From NCBI RefSeq assembly GCF_019443445.1, contig NZ_CP080378.1, positions 2,542,001-2,606,000 on the forward strand: a stretch of DNA of 64,000 bases, in the 5' to 3' direction. Origin of the DNA: Massilia sp. PAMC28688. GTDB lineage: Bacteria > Pseudomonadota > Gammaproteobacteria > Burkholderiales > Burkholderiaceae_D. Below the pieces are notes generated by a model, which worked only from the letters and a program-made list of their open reading frames with translations, was not told the origin of the DNA and searched no databases. Positions 35,770 to 43,866 of the stretch are shown here, piece after piece. Made by a program: the position numbers and the translations under genes. Numbering within the stretch: position 1 is the stretch's first letter; every line of letters starts with the position of its first letter.

Positions 35770-35894
35770 CGGCTGACTCCCGCTCATCCGGAAGCAGCAG
35801 GGAGCCGGGATGCCATTTGGCAGGCAATCGGCCATGGGCAGGCGGCTGCAGAATGTGACCCCGGCCATTTTCGACACTTTGGAGCATTGTCTTC

Positions 35895-36830
35895 ATGCAG
35901 AATCTTCAGCCTTGCCTCACGCGGGCCGGTCACCGGCAAGAGCGCTGCTGCGCCGTGTGCGAGGCACCCCTGCCTGCGCGGCCTGATAGCGTAGCCCGCC
36001 CCGACCCCTATCCGACCTGCCACGCCGTGGCGTGCCGCATGGTGGTGAGCCGCCGCGCAGAAATGGGTGAACACGGCTTTCGGCACTACCTGCAGTACCA
36101 GGTGCAGGAAAAGCGGCGCCAAGCTCGGCGCGCGCTGGCGGATCGGACAATGCTGGAGGCGGAAGCGGCAGAAAATGCCGTGGCGTGGCGCGCCTTGCAC
36201 AGGTATGCGCAGCTGCCGGCCACGGCAGGCCAGGACCCCTTGCGCCTGCTGCTGCCGTCCGGCCCGCGCCGGTCCAGCACCTTGTCGGCGCGGCGCCGTG
36301 AGCGTTACCGGGCACACCTGGCAGCTGCAGCACTGGCGGCGCTAGCGATGGCAAGCGCCGCGGCGGCGCCAGACCCGGCGCCGGCCTCCCCGCTGCCAGG
36401 ACGGCTGTGCGCCCTATGCGGCGGAGGCTGCTGCACCCGGGGTGCCGACCATGCCTACCTGGGCCCGGCCACCTTGCGCCGCTTCATGGATACCGCGCCC
36501 CAGCTCTCTCCCGCGCAAGTGGTGGAGGCCTACCTTGACCGCCTCTCCGGGACGACCCGGGCCGGTTCCTGCATCAACCACACCAGCGCGGGCTGCAGCT
36601 TGCCGCGCGCGATGCGCAGCGATACCTGCAACCGCTACCAGTGCGCATCGCTGGAAAAGCTGGCGGCGCAGGACGAGGCGGAGGCGGTTTTTCCGGTACT
36701 GGTGATACGGCGCCAGCGCGACCAGTGGCATCGCGGGGAAGCGGGGCCGGGCAACGCCCTCATCGGCGCGGCACTGTTGCGCGAGACTGGCGTCAGGCAC
36801 ATGCCGATCCGCGCAAAAGATTGCATCTGA
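35895..36830 (+). CDS. Cysteine-rich protein with two metal-binding-like clusters (YkgJ-like C-terminal half)
   Basis: The 311-residue protein has two separate cysteine clusters. The first, C18/C19, C22, C42 and C47, looks like a small zinc ribbon. The second, C172-x2-C175-x3-C179-C180 followed by C226, C234, C245 and C250, resembles the YkgJ-type putative zinc- or iron-chelating domain (CxxC...CC with a later C...C...C...C set). An Arg-rich and Ala-rich middle (about 70-170) separates them; the Ala-rich stretch at 141-158 could be a weak membrane segment. It lies directly before the PAAR-like gene, so a role in effector or spike maturation is possible but unproven. Confidence 0.6.
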   Translation: MQNLQPCLTRAGHRQERCCAVCEAPLPARPDSVARPDPYPTCHAVACRMVVSRRAEMGEHGFRHYLQYQVQEKRRQARRALADRTMLEAEAAENAVAWRALHRYAQLPATAGQDPLRLLLPSGPRRSSTLSARRRERYRAHLAAAALAALAMASAAAAPDPAPASPLPGRLCALCGGGCCTRGADHAYLGPATLRRFMDTAPQLSPAQVVEAYLDRLSGTTRAGSCINHTSAGCSLPRAMRSDTCNRYQCASLEKLAAQDEAEAVFPVLVIRRQRDQWHRGEAGPGNALIGAALLRETGVRHMPIRAKDCI

Positions 36831-36888
36831 CAATGCCATCCATCATACTTATTGAACAGCAGAGTTGGTCTGCGCACGGGAGCTAGAA

Positions 36889-37278
36889 ATGCCAAACCAG
36901 GTGTCGATGGGCGCGCTGATGACCTGCACCTTTGGTGCGGCGCCTTCCTCGCTGGTGGTCCTGCCAGCGAACCAGGTGCTGTGCGAAGGGCCGCCCGCCG
37001 CCAACATCATGGACCACAAGCCCTTGGTCAACATCATGCCGTTCGGGGTATGCAGCTCGCCCGCCAACCCCACGGTGGCCGCTGCCACCGCCGCCGCGAT
37101 GGGGGTGCTGACGCCCATGCCGTGCCTCCCGGTCACGCCGGCGCCGTGGGTGCCGGGCGCGCCGACCGTCATGATCGGCAAAATGCCGGCGCTCGACAAT
37201 GTCTCCAAGTGCATGTGCAACTGGGGCGGCGTGATCGCCTTCAGCATGGCCGGCACCACCAAGACCATGATTCCCTGA
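36889..37278 (+). CDS. PAAR-like protein (DUF4280), spike tip
   Basis: DUF4280 proteins are PAAR-like; they should cap the VgrG spike and can recruit effectors. The 129-residue protein starts MPNQVSMGALMTCTFG and has the family features: repeated short Gly/Pro/Met segments, NIMDHKPLVNI, FGVCSSPANP, and the ending CMCNWGGVIAFSMAGT. Several conserved Cys could bind metal as PAAR tips do. The start at 36889 gives the family N-terminus; the upstream in-frame start adds eight residues. vgrG follows after 57 bases. Confidence 0.88.
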   Translation: MPNQVSMGALMTCTFGAAPSSLVVLPANQVLCEGPPAANIMDHKPLVNIMPFGVCSSPANPTVAAATAAAMGVLTPMPCLPVTPAPWVPGAPTVMIGKMPALDNVSKCMCNWGGVIAFSMAGTTKTMIP

Positions 37279-37335
37279 CGCCGCCTGCCAACCGCCCGGC
37301 GCCAGCGCCCGCATCATCATTACGAAAGAAATTCT

Positions 37336-39309
37336 ATGCCCGTCACCCAAGCAAACCGCGACGTTGTCATCAAGAGCGCATTGGCCGATGACAAGCTGCT
37401 TTTTGCCAGCATGAGCGGGTCGGAGCAGCTCGGCCGCCTGTCGGAGTTCACCGTGTGCATGCTGTCGCTGGACGCCGACATCATGATTGCCGACGTGCTG
37501 GGCAAGCCACTGGACGTTGCCCTGGCCGTGAATGCCGATGGCGACATGCGCCATTTCAATGGCATCGTCACCCGTTTTCGCAGCACCGGCTGGTACGGCG
37601 ACTTCACCTGCTACGAGGCGACCGTCCATCCCTGGCTGTGGCTGCTGACGCGCTCGTCGAACTGCCGCATCTTCCAGGACCAGACGGTGCCCGATATCGT
37701 CAAGGAAGTGTGCGAGGCGTATGGCGGCGTGGTGGCGCTGACGGCCTCGCTCAGCGGCGAGTACCCGGCACTGCCGTACTGCGTGCAGTACCGTGAAACG
37801 GATTTTAATTTTGTGTGCCGCCTGCTCGAAGGCGCCGGCATCTACTTCTATTTCACGCACACGGCAGACAAGCACACCATGGTGCTGGCCGATTCGTACA
37901 GCGCGCACCAGCCCATTGACGGTTACGACAGCCTCAAGTTCGGTCTGTCGTCACGCAAGGGCAGCTGGAACGAAGAGACTGTTTCCGCCTTCTCGGCGGG
38001 CGGCGAAATCGCATCAAGCAAGTTTGTCCTCAATGACTTCAATTTTGAAAAGCCGGCAGCGAGCCTGCTGACCAATAACAGTATCGAGGCCGGCTTCAAC
38101 CAGGGCGCCTTCGAGATGTTCGATTATCCGGGCAACTACAGCGTGGCAGCCGATGGCGGCGCCCTGGCGCGCGCGCGCATGGAAAGCCTGCACGGGCAGT
38201 GCGAGCAGATTACGGCAACCACGGACGCGCGCGGCCTGCATCCGGGCGGTCTGTTCACCCTGGCCCTGCACCCGCGCGCCGCCTACAACCGCGGCTATCT
38301 GGTGACGGGAGCCAGCTACGCATTCAGTAATACGGATTACGCCAGCGGGGGCGGGGAATTTACCTTCGAGTGCCGCATCACGGCCGTGGGCAAGGAACAC
38401 GCCTATCGTCCGCTGCCCGTGGTGCCCAAACCCGTCGTGCATGGTCCGCAGACGGCATTTGTGGTCGGCAAGGCTGGCGAAGAAATCTGGACCGACAAGT
38501 ATGGCCGCGTCAAGGTGCAGTTCCACTGGGACCGCGTGGGCAAGCACGACGAAAAAAGTTCGTGCTGGGTGCGCGTGGCGCAGGGCTGGGCCGGCAAGGG
38601 CTGGGGCGCATTTACCTTGCCGCGCATCGGCATGGAAGTGGTGGTCAGTTTCCTGGAAGGCGATCCGGACCGCCCGCTGGTGACCGGCTGCGTCTACAAC
38701 GCCAGCGCCATGCCGCCCTACGCCCTGCCGGCCGAGCAGACCATTTCGACCGTCAAGTCGCAGTCCTCCAAGGGCGGCGAGGGTTTCAATGAGCTGCGTT
38801 TCGAGGACAAGAAGGGCGAGGAGGAAGTCTACATCCATGCCGAGCGTGACTTCCTGCGGGTGGTGAAGAACAACGATGCCCTCAAGGTGGGTTTCGAGAC
38901 GGCCGAGAAGGGCGACCAGACCATCGACATCAAGAACGACCAGGTGGTCAAGATCGGCAATGACCAGACCCTGACCGTCACCAATGACCAGCTTGAGACG
39001 ATCGACAACAACCAGACCGTCACGATCAAGGCCGACCAGAAGCTCGACGTTGGCGGCGACCAGACGGTGGGCGTCGACGGGGCCCAGAAAATCAAGGTGG
39101 GCAGCACCATTTCGATTGAAGCGGGCACCTCGATCGAACTGAAGGTGGGCGGCAGCAGCATCAAGATCGAAGGCGCCAAGATCACCATCAAGTCGCCGGA
39201 AATCGAGATTGCGGCCGATGCCAGCGCCAAGGTCAAGTCCGGCGCGATGATGGAGATTAAGTCCGGCGCCATGATGACCATTGCCGGTGCGCTGGTGCAG
39301 ATTAATTGA
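37336..39309 (+). CDS. vgrG: Type VI spike protein VgrG (TssI)
   Basis: VgrG trimers form the spike that carries effectors. The 657-residue protein has the gp27-like first half (SEFTVCMLSLDADI, FNGIVTRFRSTG, YPALPYCVQYRETDFNFVCR split at the YRETD block), the gp5 OB-fold region (KYGRVKVQFHWDR, WVRVAQGWAGKGWG) and a C-terminal beta-helix made of short repeats (NDQVVKIGNDQTLTV, NNQTVTIKADQ). It ends soon after the beta-helix, with no extra toxin domain, so effectors would bind non-covalently or via the DUF4280 tip protein encoded just upstream. Confidence 0.95.
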   Translation: MPVTQANRDVVIKSALADDKLLFASMSGSEQLGRLSEFTVCMLSLDADIMIADVLGKPLDVALAVNADGDMRHFNGIVTRFRSTGWYGDFTCYEATVHPWLWLLTRSSNCRIFQDQTVPDIVKEVCEAYGGVVALTASLSGEYPALPYCVQYRETDFNFVCRLLEGAGIYFYFTHTADKHTMVLADSYSAHQPIDGYDSLKFGLSSRKGSWNEETVSAFSAGGEIASSKFVLNDFNFEKPAASLLTNNSIEAGFNQGAFEMFDYPGNYSVAADGGALARARMESLHGQCEQITATTDARGLHPGGLFTLALHPRAAYNRGYLVTGASYAFSNTDYASGGGEFTFECRITAVGKEHAYRPLPVVPKPVVHGPQTAFVVGKAGEEIWTDKYGRVKVQFHWDRVGKHDEKSSCWVRVAQGWAGKGWGAFTLPRIGMEVVVSFLEGDPDRPLVTGCVYNASAMPPYALPAEQTISTVKSQSSKGGEGFNELRFEDKKGEEEVYIHAERDFLRVVKNNDALKVGFETAEKGDQTIDIKNDQVVKIGNDQTLTVTNDQLETIDNNQTVTIKADQKLDVGGDQTVGVDGAQKIKVGSTISIEAGTSIELKVGGSSIKIEGAKITIKSPEIEIAADASAKVKSGAMMEIKSGAMMTIAGALVQIN

Positions 39310-39362
39310 TGCGGTGCGCGAAAATGACTGTCGCGGCCGCCGCCAGTTTTAGGGCTTGGTTG

Positions 39363-39391
39363 TTGAACATAACCCTGTGGCAACGTATAAT
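39363..39391 (+). promoter_or_regulatory. Sigma-70-type promoter upstream of tagH
   Basis: TTGAAC (39363-39368), a 17-base spacer, and a perfect TATAAT (39386-39391) precede the tagH start at 39466 by about 75 bases. It is the clearest promoter match in the window and implies a separate tagH-tssK-tssL-tssM-tagF transcript. Confidence 0.65.
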
Positions 39392-39465
39392 CATTGCACT
39401 ATTTCAGTCCGATTCCGCCATCCAACGCCACCCCAGCGCAGCATGACATCCACTTCCCTGATCCG

Positions 39466-41034
39466 ATGCTGCTGACCCTGCGCATTCTCAGCTACCGCAA
39501 CCAGCCGGTGCCGGCCGCGCCGGCCGTGCGCTTTGGTCCCGCGGGCGGCAACATCGGCCGCTCGCCCGACAATGCGCTGGTGCTGGACGACCCGAGCAAG
39601 TATATCTCGCGGGTGCATGCCTGCGTGCTGGCCCAGGGCGACGGCTTCGTGCTGGAAGACCTGGGCAGCAATGCCAGCGTGGTCAACGACCGGCCGCTGG
39701 GCAAGGGCAATCAAGCCATGCTGAACCATGGCGACCGGATCGTGATTGGCGACTACCTGCTGCAGGCGCAGCTCGACGTGTTGCCGGCCGCGCCGCCGCT
39801 GGCGCCGGCCGCGGCCAACAATGCCGCCTTGCCCCTGTTTGAGCCGCCACCGCCGCCGCCCCCCGTGCAGCTGCCACCGCTGGAACTGGCGCCTGCGCCG
39901 CCGCCGGCCGCAGCACCGCCTGCCACAGGCTATGGCATCGCCGACGGCCTGCTGGCCGGGCCGAGCCTGCTTGACGTGGGGCCGGGGCAGGGCAGCTTTG
40001 GCGGCGACGATCCGCTGGGCCTGAACATGTTTGCCGCGCCTCCTGTGGCGCCTGCCCGCGCTGCCGAGAACGACCACGTCTCACCGGAGCTGGCGGCCTT
40101 TTCGCTGGGCGTGGCGGCACCTTTCGCCGGCGCCGCTCCCGCGCCCGCCCCTTCGTTCCAGCCTGCCCAGGGAGGCTTTGCCATCCCGGCCGATTACGAT
40201 CCGCTGGCCGACCTGTTCGCGCCCGGCGCCGCACCGGCGCCGGCGCCTGCGCCTGCGCCACCACCTGCGCCCCCGCCGCCATTGGCAACTGCGCCCGTGG
40301 CCGTGCCGGAGCCGTCGCTGTTGTCCGACGACTTCCTGTCCGCCGACGCGGGCGAGGCAACTGCATTCGTGGCCCCGCCCGTGCCCGAACGCGTCGTTCC
40401 CGCGGCTCCCGCGGTTCAGCCAGCGGCGCCTGCGGGCACCGATGACGCCGTCCTCCAGGCCCTGCTGCGCGGCCTTGGCCTGCCCGATCTGAAGCTGCAG
40501 CGTCCCGCCACCGAAGTGGCAGAGCTGGTCGGGGCCATGCTGCGTGAGTGCACCGCAGGGACCATGGACGTACTGATGGCGCGTGCCATGACCAAGAAGG
40601 AAAGCCGGATCGACATGACGATGCTGTCGGTGCGCGCCAACAATCCCCTGAAGTTTTTCCCGAATGCCGATGGCGCACTGACCCAGATGCTCACCGGGGC
40701 CATGGCTGGCTACATGGCCCCGGTGGACGCCATGGCCGGCGCGTTTGACGACCTGCGCGCCCACGAACTGGCCGTCATTGCCGGCATGCGCGCGGCCCTG
40801 GCGGCGGTGCTGCACCGCTTTGACCCGGCCCGGATCGAAGCGCGCCTGGCACTGCCAACGGTGATGGACAAGATGATGTCGTCCAACCGCAAGGCCAAGA
40901 TGTGGGACCGGCTGGTGGAGCTGTATGGCGAAATTGCGCGCGAGGCCGACGACGACCTGCAGCGCCTGTTCGGCGAAAAATTCTCCGAAGCGTATGAAGA
41001 GCAGGTAGAACGCCTGCGCCGGGCAAAACAGTAA
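39466..41034 (+). CDS. tagH: Type VI FHA-domain protein TagH (Fha)
   Basis: Fha proteins read threonine phosphorylation by PpkA and promote T6SS assembly. The 522-residue protein has an N-terminal FHA domain (about 1-95: GRSPDNALVLDDPSKYISRVHA, split around the conserved Arg and Ser, and LGSNASVVND), a long Pro/Ala-rich linker (about 110-320) and a C-terminal type VI FHA-associated domain (LMARAMTKKESRIDMTML, NNPLKFFPNADGAL, KFSEAYEEQVERLR). The ATG at 39466 is chosen because it precedes the FHA fold; an upstream TTG in frame (39394) overlaps the promoter. No strong ribosome binding site is visible. Confidence 0.92.
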   Translation: MLLTLRILSYRNQPVPAAPAVRFGPAGGNIGRSPDNALVLDDPSKYISRVHACVLAQGDGFVLEDLGSNASVVNDRPLGKGNQAMLNHGDRIVIGDYLLQAQLDVLPAAPPLAPAAANNAALPLFEPPPPPPPVQLPPLELAPAPPPAAAPPATGYGIADGLLAGPSLLDVGPGQGSFGGDDPLGLNMFAAPPVAPARAAENDHVSPELAAFSLGVAAPFAGAAPAPAPSFQPAQGGFAIPADYDPLADLFAPGAAPAPAPAPAPPPAPPPPLATAPVAVPEPSLLSDDFLSADAGEATAFVAPPVPERVVPAAPAVQPAAPAGTDDAVLQALLRGLGLPDLKLQRPATEVAELVGAMLRECTAGTMDVLMARAMTKKESRIDMTMLSVRANNPLKFFPNADGALTQMLTGAMAGYMAPVDAMAGAFDDLRAHELAVIAGMRAALAAVLHRFDPARIEARLALPTVMDKMMSSNRKAKMWDRLVELYGEIAREADDDLQRLFGEKFSEAYEEQVERLRRAKQ

Positions 41035-41120
41035 GGTGCCGCACGCATGGCGCCGGCGCAGGGCGATTCCTGGCCGGGCACGCCCGCGCCGCACGAGGAC
41101 ATCACACAAACGAGGCAGCA

Positions 41121-42452
41121 ATGGCGTGGAAAAACAAGGTAGTCTGGTCCGAGGGCATGCTGCTCCAGCCGCAGCATTTGCAACAGCACGACCGCTATTG
41201 GCAAAGCCAGCTTGAAAACCGCGTCGCCGCGCTGCGCCCGTACAGCTGGGGCTTTGCGGACCTGAAGATCGACGAGCATCAGCTGGCCCTGGGCAAGCTG
41301 GCGCTGCAGTCGTGCACGGCGGTGCTGCCCGACGGCACCCCGTTCACGCTGCCGGCCGACGACGAACTGCCGCTGCCGCTCGATATCCCGGCCGACGCCC
41401 GCAACGTGCTGGTGGTGCTGGCGCTGCCCCTGCGCCGCCACGGCGTGGCCGAGGTGGACAATGGCATCGGGCCCGATAACTTCGCGCGCCATCGCGCCGA
41501 CGATTACGAAGCCTGGGACAGCAATGGTCTCGACAACAGCGCCCTGATGCAGGTTGGCAAATTGCGCCTGCGCCTGGCGCTGGCGTCCGAGGTCGCCAAT
41601 GCCTATGCCACCATCGGCGTGGCCCGCATCATTGAGCGGCGCGCCGACAACCGCGTAGTGATTGACCCGGACTACAGCGCGCCGTGCCTGGATTTTCGCG
41701 CCGCCCCGCGCCTGTCGGCCTTTGCCGACGAACTGGCGGGCCTCTTGCACCAGCGCGGCGACCTGCTGGCCGCGCGCCTGTCGCAGCCCGGCGCCGCCGG
41801 CGCTGCCGAAATTGCGGACTTCCTCCTGCTGCAGCTGATCAACCGGGTCGAGCCGCTGGTGCAGCACCTGGCCGGTGCCACCGGGGTGCATCCGGAAACG
41901 CTGTACCAGGCGCTGGTCTCGCTGGCCGGCGAACTGGCCACCTTTACCGATGCCGGCAAGCGCAGCGCCACCTATCCGGTGTACCGCCACGAGCAGCTGG
42001 CCGAAACGTTCGCGCCCGTGATCGCGGACCTGCGGCGCGCCCTGTCCACCGTGATGGATAGCCAGGCCGTGCCGATTCCGCTCGACGAGCGCCAGTTCGG
42101 CATCCGCGTGGCCGTGGTGCCGGACCGCGAGCTGCTGCGCTCGGCCACCTTTGTGCTGGCGGTCAATGCCCACCTGCCGCCGGAGCAGCTGCGCGGCGCC
42201 TTTCCGGCCCAGGTCAAGATTGGCTCGGTGGAAAAGATCCGCGACCTGGTCAATCTGCAGCTGCCCGGCATTGGCCTGCGCCCCCTGCCGGTGGCGCCAC
42301 GCCAGCTGCCGTTCTATGCCGGCTACACGTATTTTGAACTCGACAGCGGCAGCGAATACTTTCAGCAACTGCAGCAGTCGGCCGGCTTCGCCATGCACGT
42401 GGCCGGCGATTTTCCGGGACTGCAAATGCAGTTCTGGGCCATCAGGAGATAA
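41121..42452 (+). CDS. tssK: Type VI baseplate protein TssK
   Basis: TssK links the baseplate to the TssJLM membrane complex. The 443-residue protein has the hallmark start KVVWSEGMLLQPQHLQQHDRY, then SWGFADLKIDEHQLALGKLAL in pieces, and the late blocks IPLDERQFGIRVAVV and QLPGIGLRPLPVAPRQLPF. It follows tagH by 86 bases with no tssJ between them, and tssL follows after six bases. Confidence 0.95.
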   Translation: MAWKNKVVWSEGMLLQPQHLQQHDRYWQSQLENRVAALRPYSWGFADLKIDEHQLALGKLALQSCTAVLPDGTPFTLPADDELPLPLDIPADARNVLVVLALPLRRHGVAEVDNGIGPDNFARHRADDYEAWDSNGLDNSALMQVGKLRLRLALASEVANAYATIGVARIIERRADNRVVIDPDYSAPCLDFRAAPRLSAFADELAGLLHQRGDLLAARLSQPGAAGAAEIADFLLLQLINRVEPLVQHLAGATGVHPETLYQALVSLAGELATFTDAGKRSATYPVYRHEQLAETFAPVIADLRRALSTVMDSQAVPIPLDERQFGIRVAVVPDRELLRSATFVLAVNAHLPPEQLRGAFPAQVKIGSVEKIRDLVNLQLPGIGLRPLPVAPRQLPFYAGYTYFELDSGSEYFQQLQQSAGFAMHVAGDFPGLQMQFWAIRR

Positions 42453-42458
42453 CGCGCC

Positions 42459-43802
42459 ATGAGCACACAGGAGCCGGGCAAGCCGGAACAGGACCCGGCC
42501 AGGCCGCAGCCGGATCCGGACGCCACCATGCTGATCCTGAACCCGGGCGGACGGCGCCCGGCGCCAGCGCCGGCAGGGGGCGCTGGCCCCGCCGCCCCCG
42601 CCGCCAGCGCCCACGCCGCGACGCCGCACACCGTGCTGGCAGGCAGTGGCCTGAACCGGCTGGTGCGGGCGGCCGATCCGCTGCTCGACCTGGTGGTGCC
42701 GCTGCGCCACACCATGCAGCCGCCAGACCTCGGCCAGCTGCGCGAACGCCTGGCGCTGGCGATTCGCACCTTTGAAGCCGATGCCGCGGCGGCGGGTGTG
42801 CCGGCCGAATCCATCGCCGCCGCCCGCTACGCCCTGTGCACCCTGCTGGACGAAACGATTGCCGGCACTGCCTGGGGCAGCGGGGTGTGGGGCACGCGCA
42901 GCCTGCTGGTGGCCTTTCACAATGAAGCATCCGGCGGCGAAAAATTCTTCCTGGTGCTGCAGCGCCTGAGCCAGGACCCGGCCAGGCACCTGGACTTGCT
43001 GGAACTGATGTACCTGTGCCTGGCGCTGGGGCTGGAGGGACGCTTTCGCATGGCCGACCAGGGCCAGGCCCAGCTGACCCAGTTGCGTGAGCGCCTGCTG
43101 CAGCTGATCCGCCAGCACCGGGGCGCGGTGGACAGCGGCCTGTCGCCGCACTGGCGCGGCGCCGCGGCACCGGTCGCCGCCCCCCTGCGCAGCACCCCCG
43201 TGTGGGTGGCGGCGGCGGCAGTCTGCGTGCTGCTGCTGGGCGCGCAGCTGGCCGCCTCGGTGGCGCTCAACCGCAGTTCCGACCCGGTCTTTGCCAGGTT
43301 GTCGGCCCTGCGCCAGGCCGCACCGTCGGCTCCGGCGCCGGTGCAGGCCGCCGCGGGACCATCGCGCCTGTCCACCTTCCTGGCGCCCGAAGTGGCGGCC
43401 GGCCGCGTGAGCGTGAACGAAACGCCGGGCCGCACCACCATCACCCTGCACGGCGAAGGCATGTTCGGCTCCGGCAGCGCGGCCGTGGACCCGGCCATGA
43501 CGCCCCTGCTGAACCGCATTGGCGAGGCCCTCAAGACCTTGCCCGGCAAGGTGCAGGTGATCGGCCACACCGACAACACCCGGCCCGGCCTGTCGGCGCG
43601 CTATCCATCCAATTACGACCTGTCCAAGGCACGGGCGGCCAGCGTCATGGCCATGCTGGCCGCGCAGGCCGGCCCGCCGGAGCGCTATAGCGCCGAGGGC
43701 CGGGGCGATGCCGCGCCCCTGACTTCCAATGACAGCCCGGCCGGACGCGCGCGCAACCGCCGCGTGGACCTGGTGGTGCTGGCGCCCGCCAGCGCGCCTT
43801 GA
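42459..43802 (+). CDS. tssL: Type VI membrane-complex protein TssL (DotU family) with C-terminal OmpA domain
   Basis: TssL anchors the complex in the inner membrane. The 447-residue protein has a cytoplasmic DotU domain (about 60-235: LNRLVRAADPLLDLVVPLR, ALCTLLDETIAG, EKFFLVLQRL, YLCLALGLEGRFR), one membrane segment (about 247-269) and a periplasmic OmpA-like domain (TLHGEGMFGSGSAAV, VIGHTDNTRP, NYDLSKARAASVM, RARNRRVDLVVL) that should bind peptidoglycan. This is the extended TssL form. tssM follows after 64 bases. Confidence 0.95.
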   Translation: MSTQEPGKPEQDPARPQPDPDATMLILNPGGRRPAPAPAGGAGPAAPAASAHAATPHTVLAGSGLNRLVRAADPLLDLVVPLRHTMQPPDLGQLRERLALAIRTFEADAAAAGVPAESIAAARYALCTLLDETIAGTAWGSGVWGTRSLLVAFHNEASGGEKFFLVLQRLSQDPARHLDLLELMYLCLALGLEGRFRMADQGQAQLTQLRERLLQLIRQHRGAVDSGLSPHWRGAAAPVAAPLRSTPVWVAAAAVCVLLLGAQLAASVALNRSSDPVFARLSALRQAAPSAPAPVQAAAGPSRLSTFLAPEVAAGRVSVNETPGRTTITLHGEGMFGSGSAAVDPAMTPLLNRIGEALKTLPGKVQVIGHTDNTRPGLSARYPSNYDLSKARAASVMAMLAAQAGPPERYSAEGRGDAAPLTSNDSPAGRARNRRVDLVVLAPASAP

Positions 43803-43866
43803 CCGCACGCTGCGCCATGCTGTTCCTGGCTGTTCCACCCATTTTTTACCGTTTCGGCGGCCCAAT

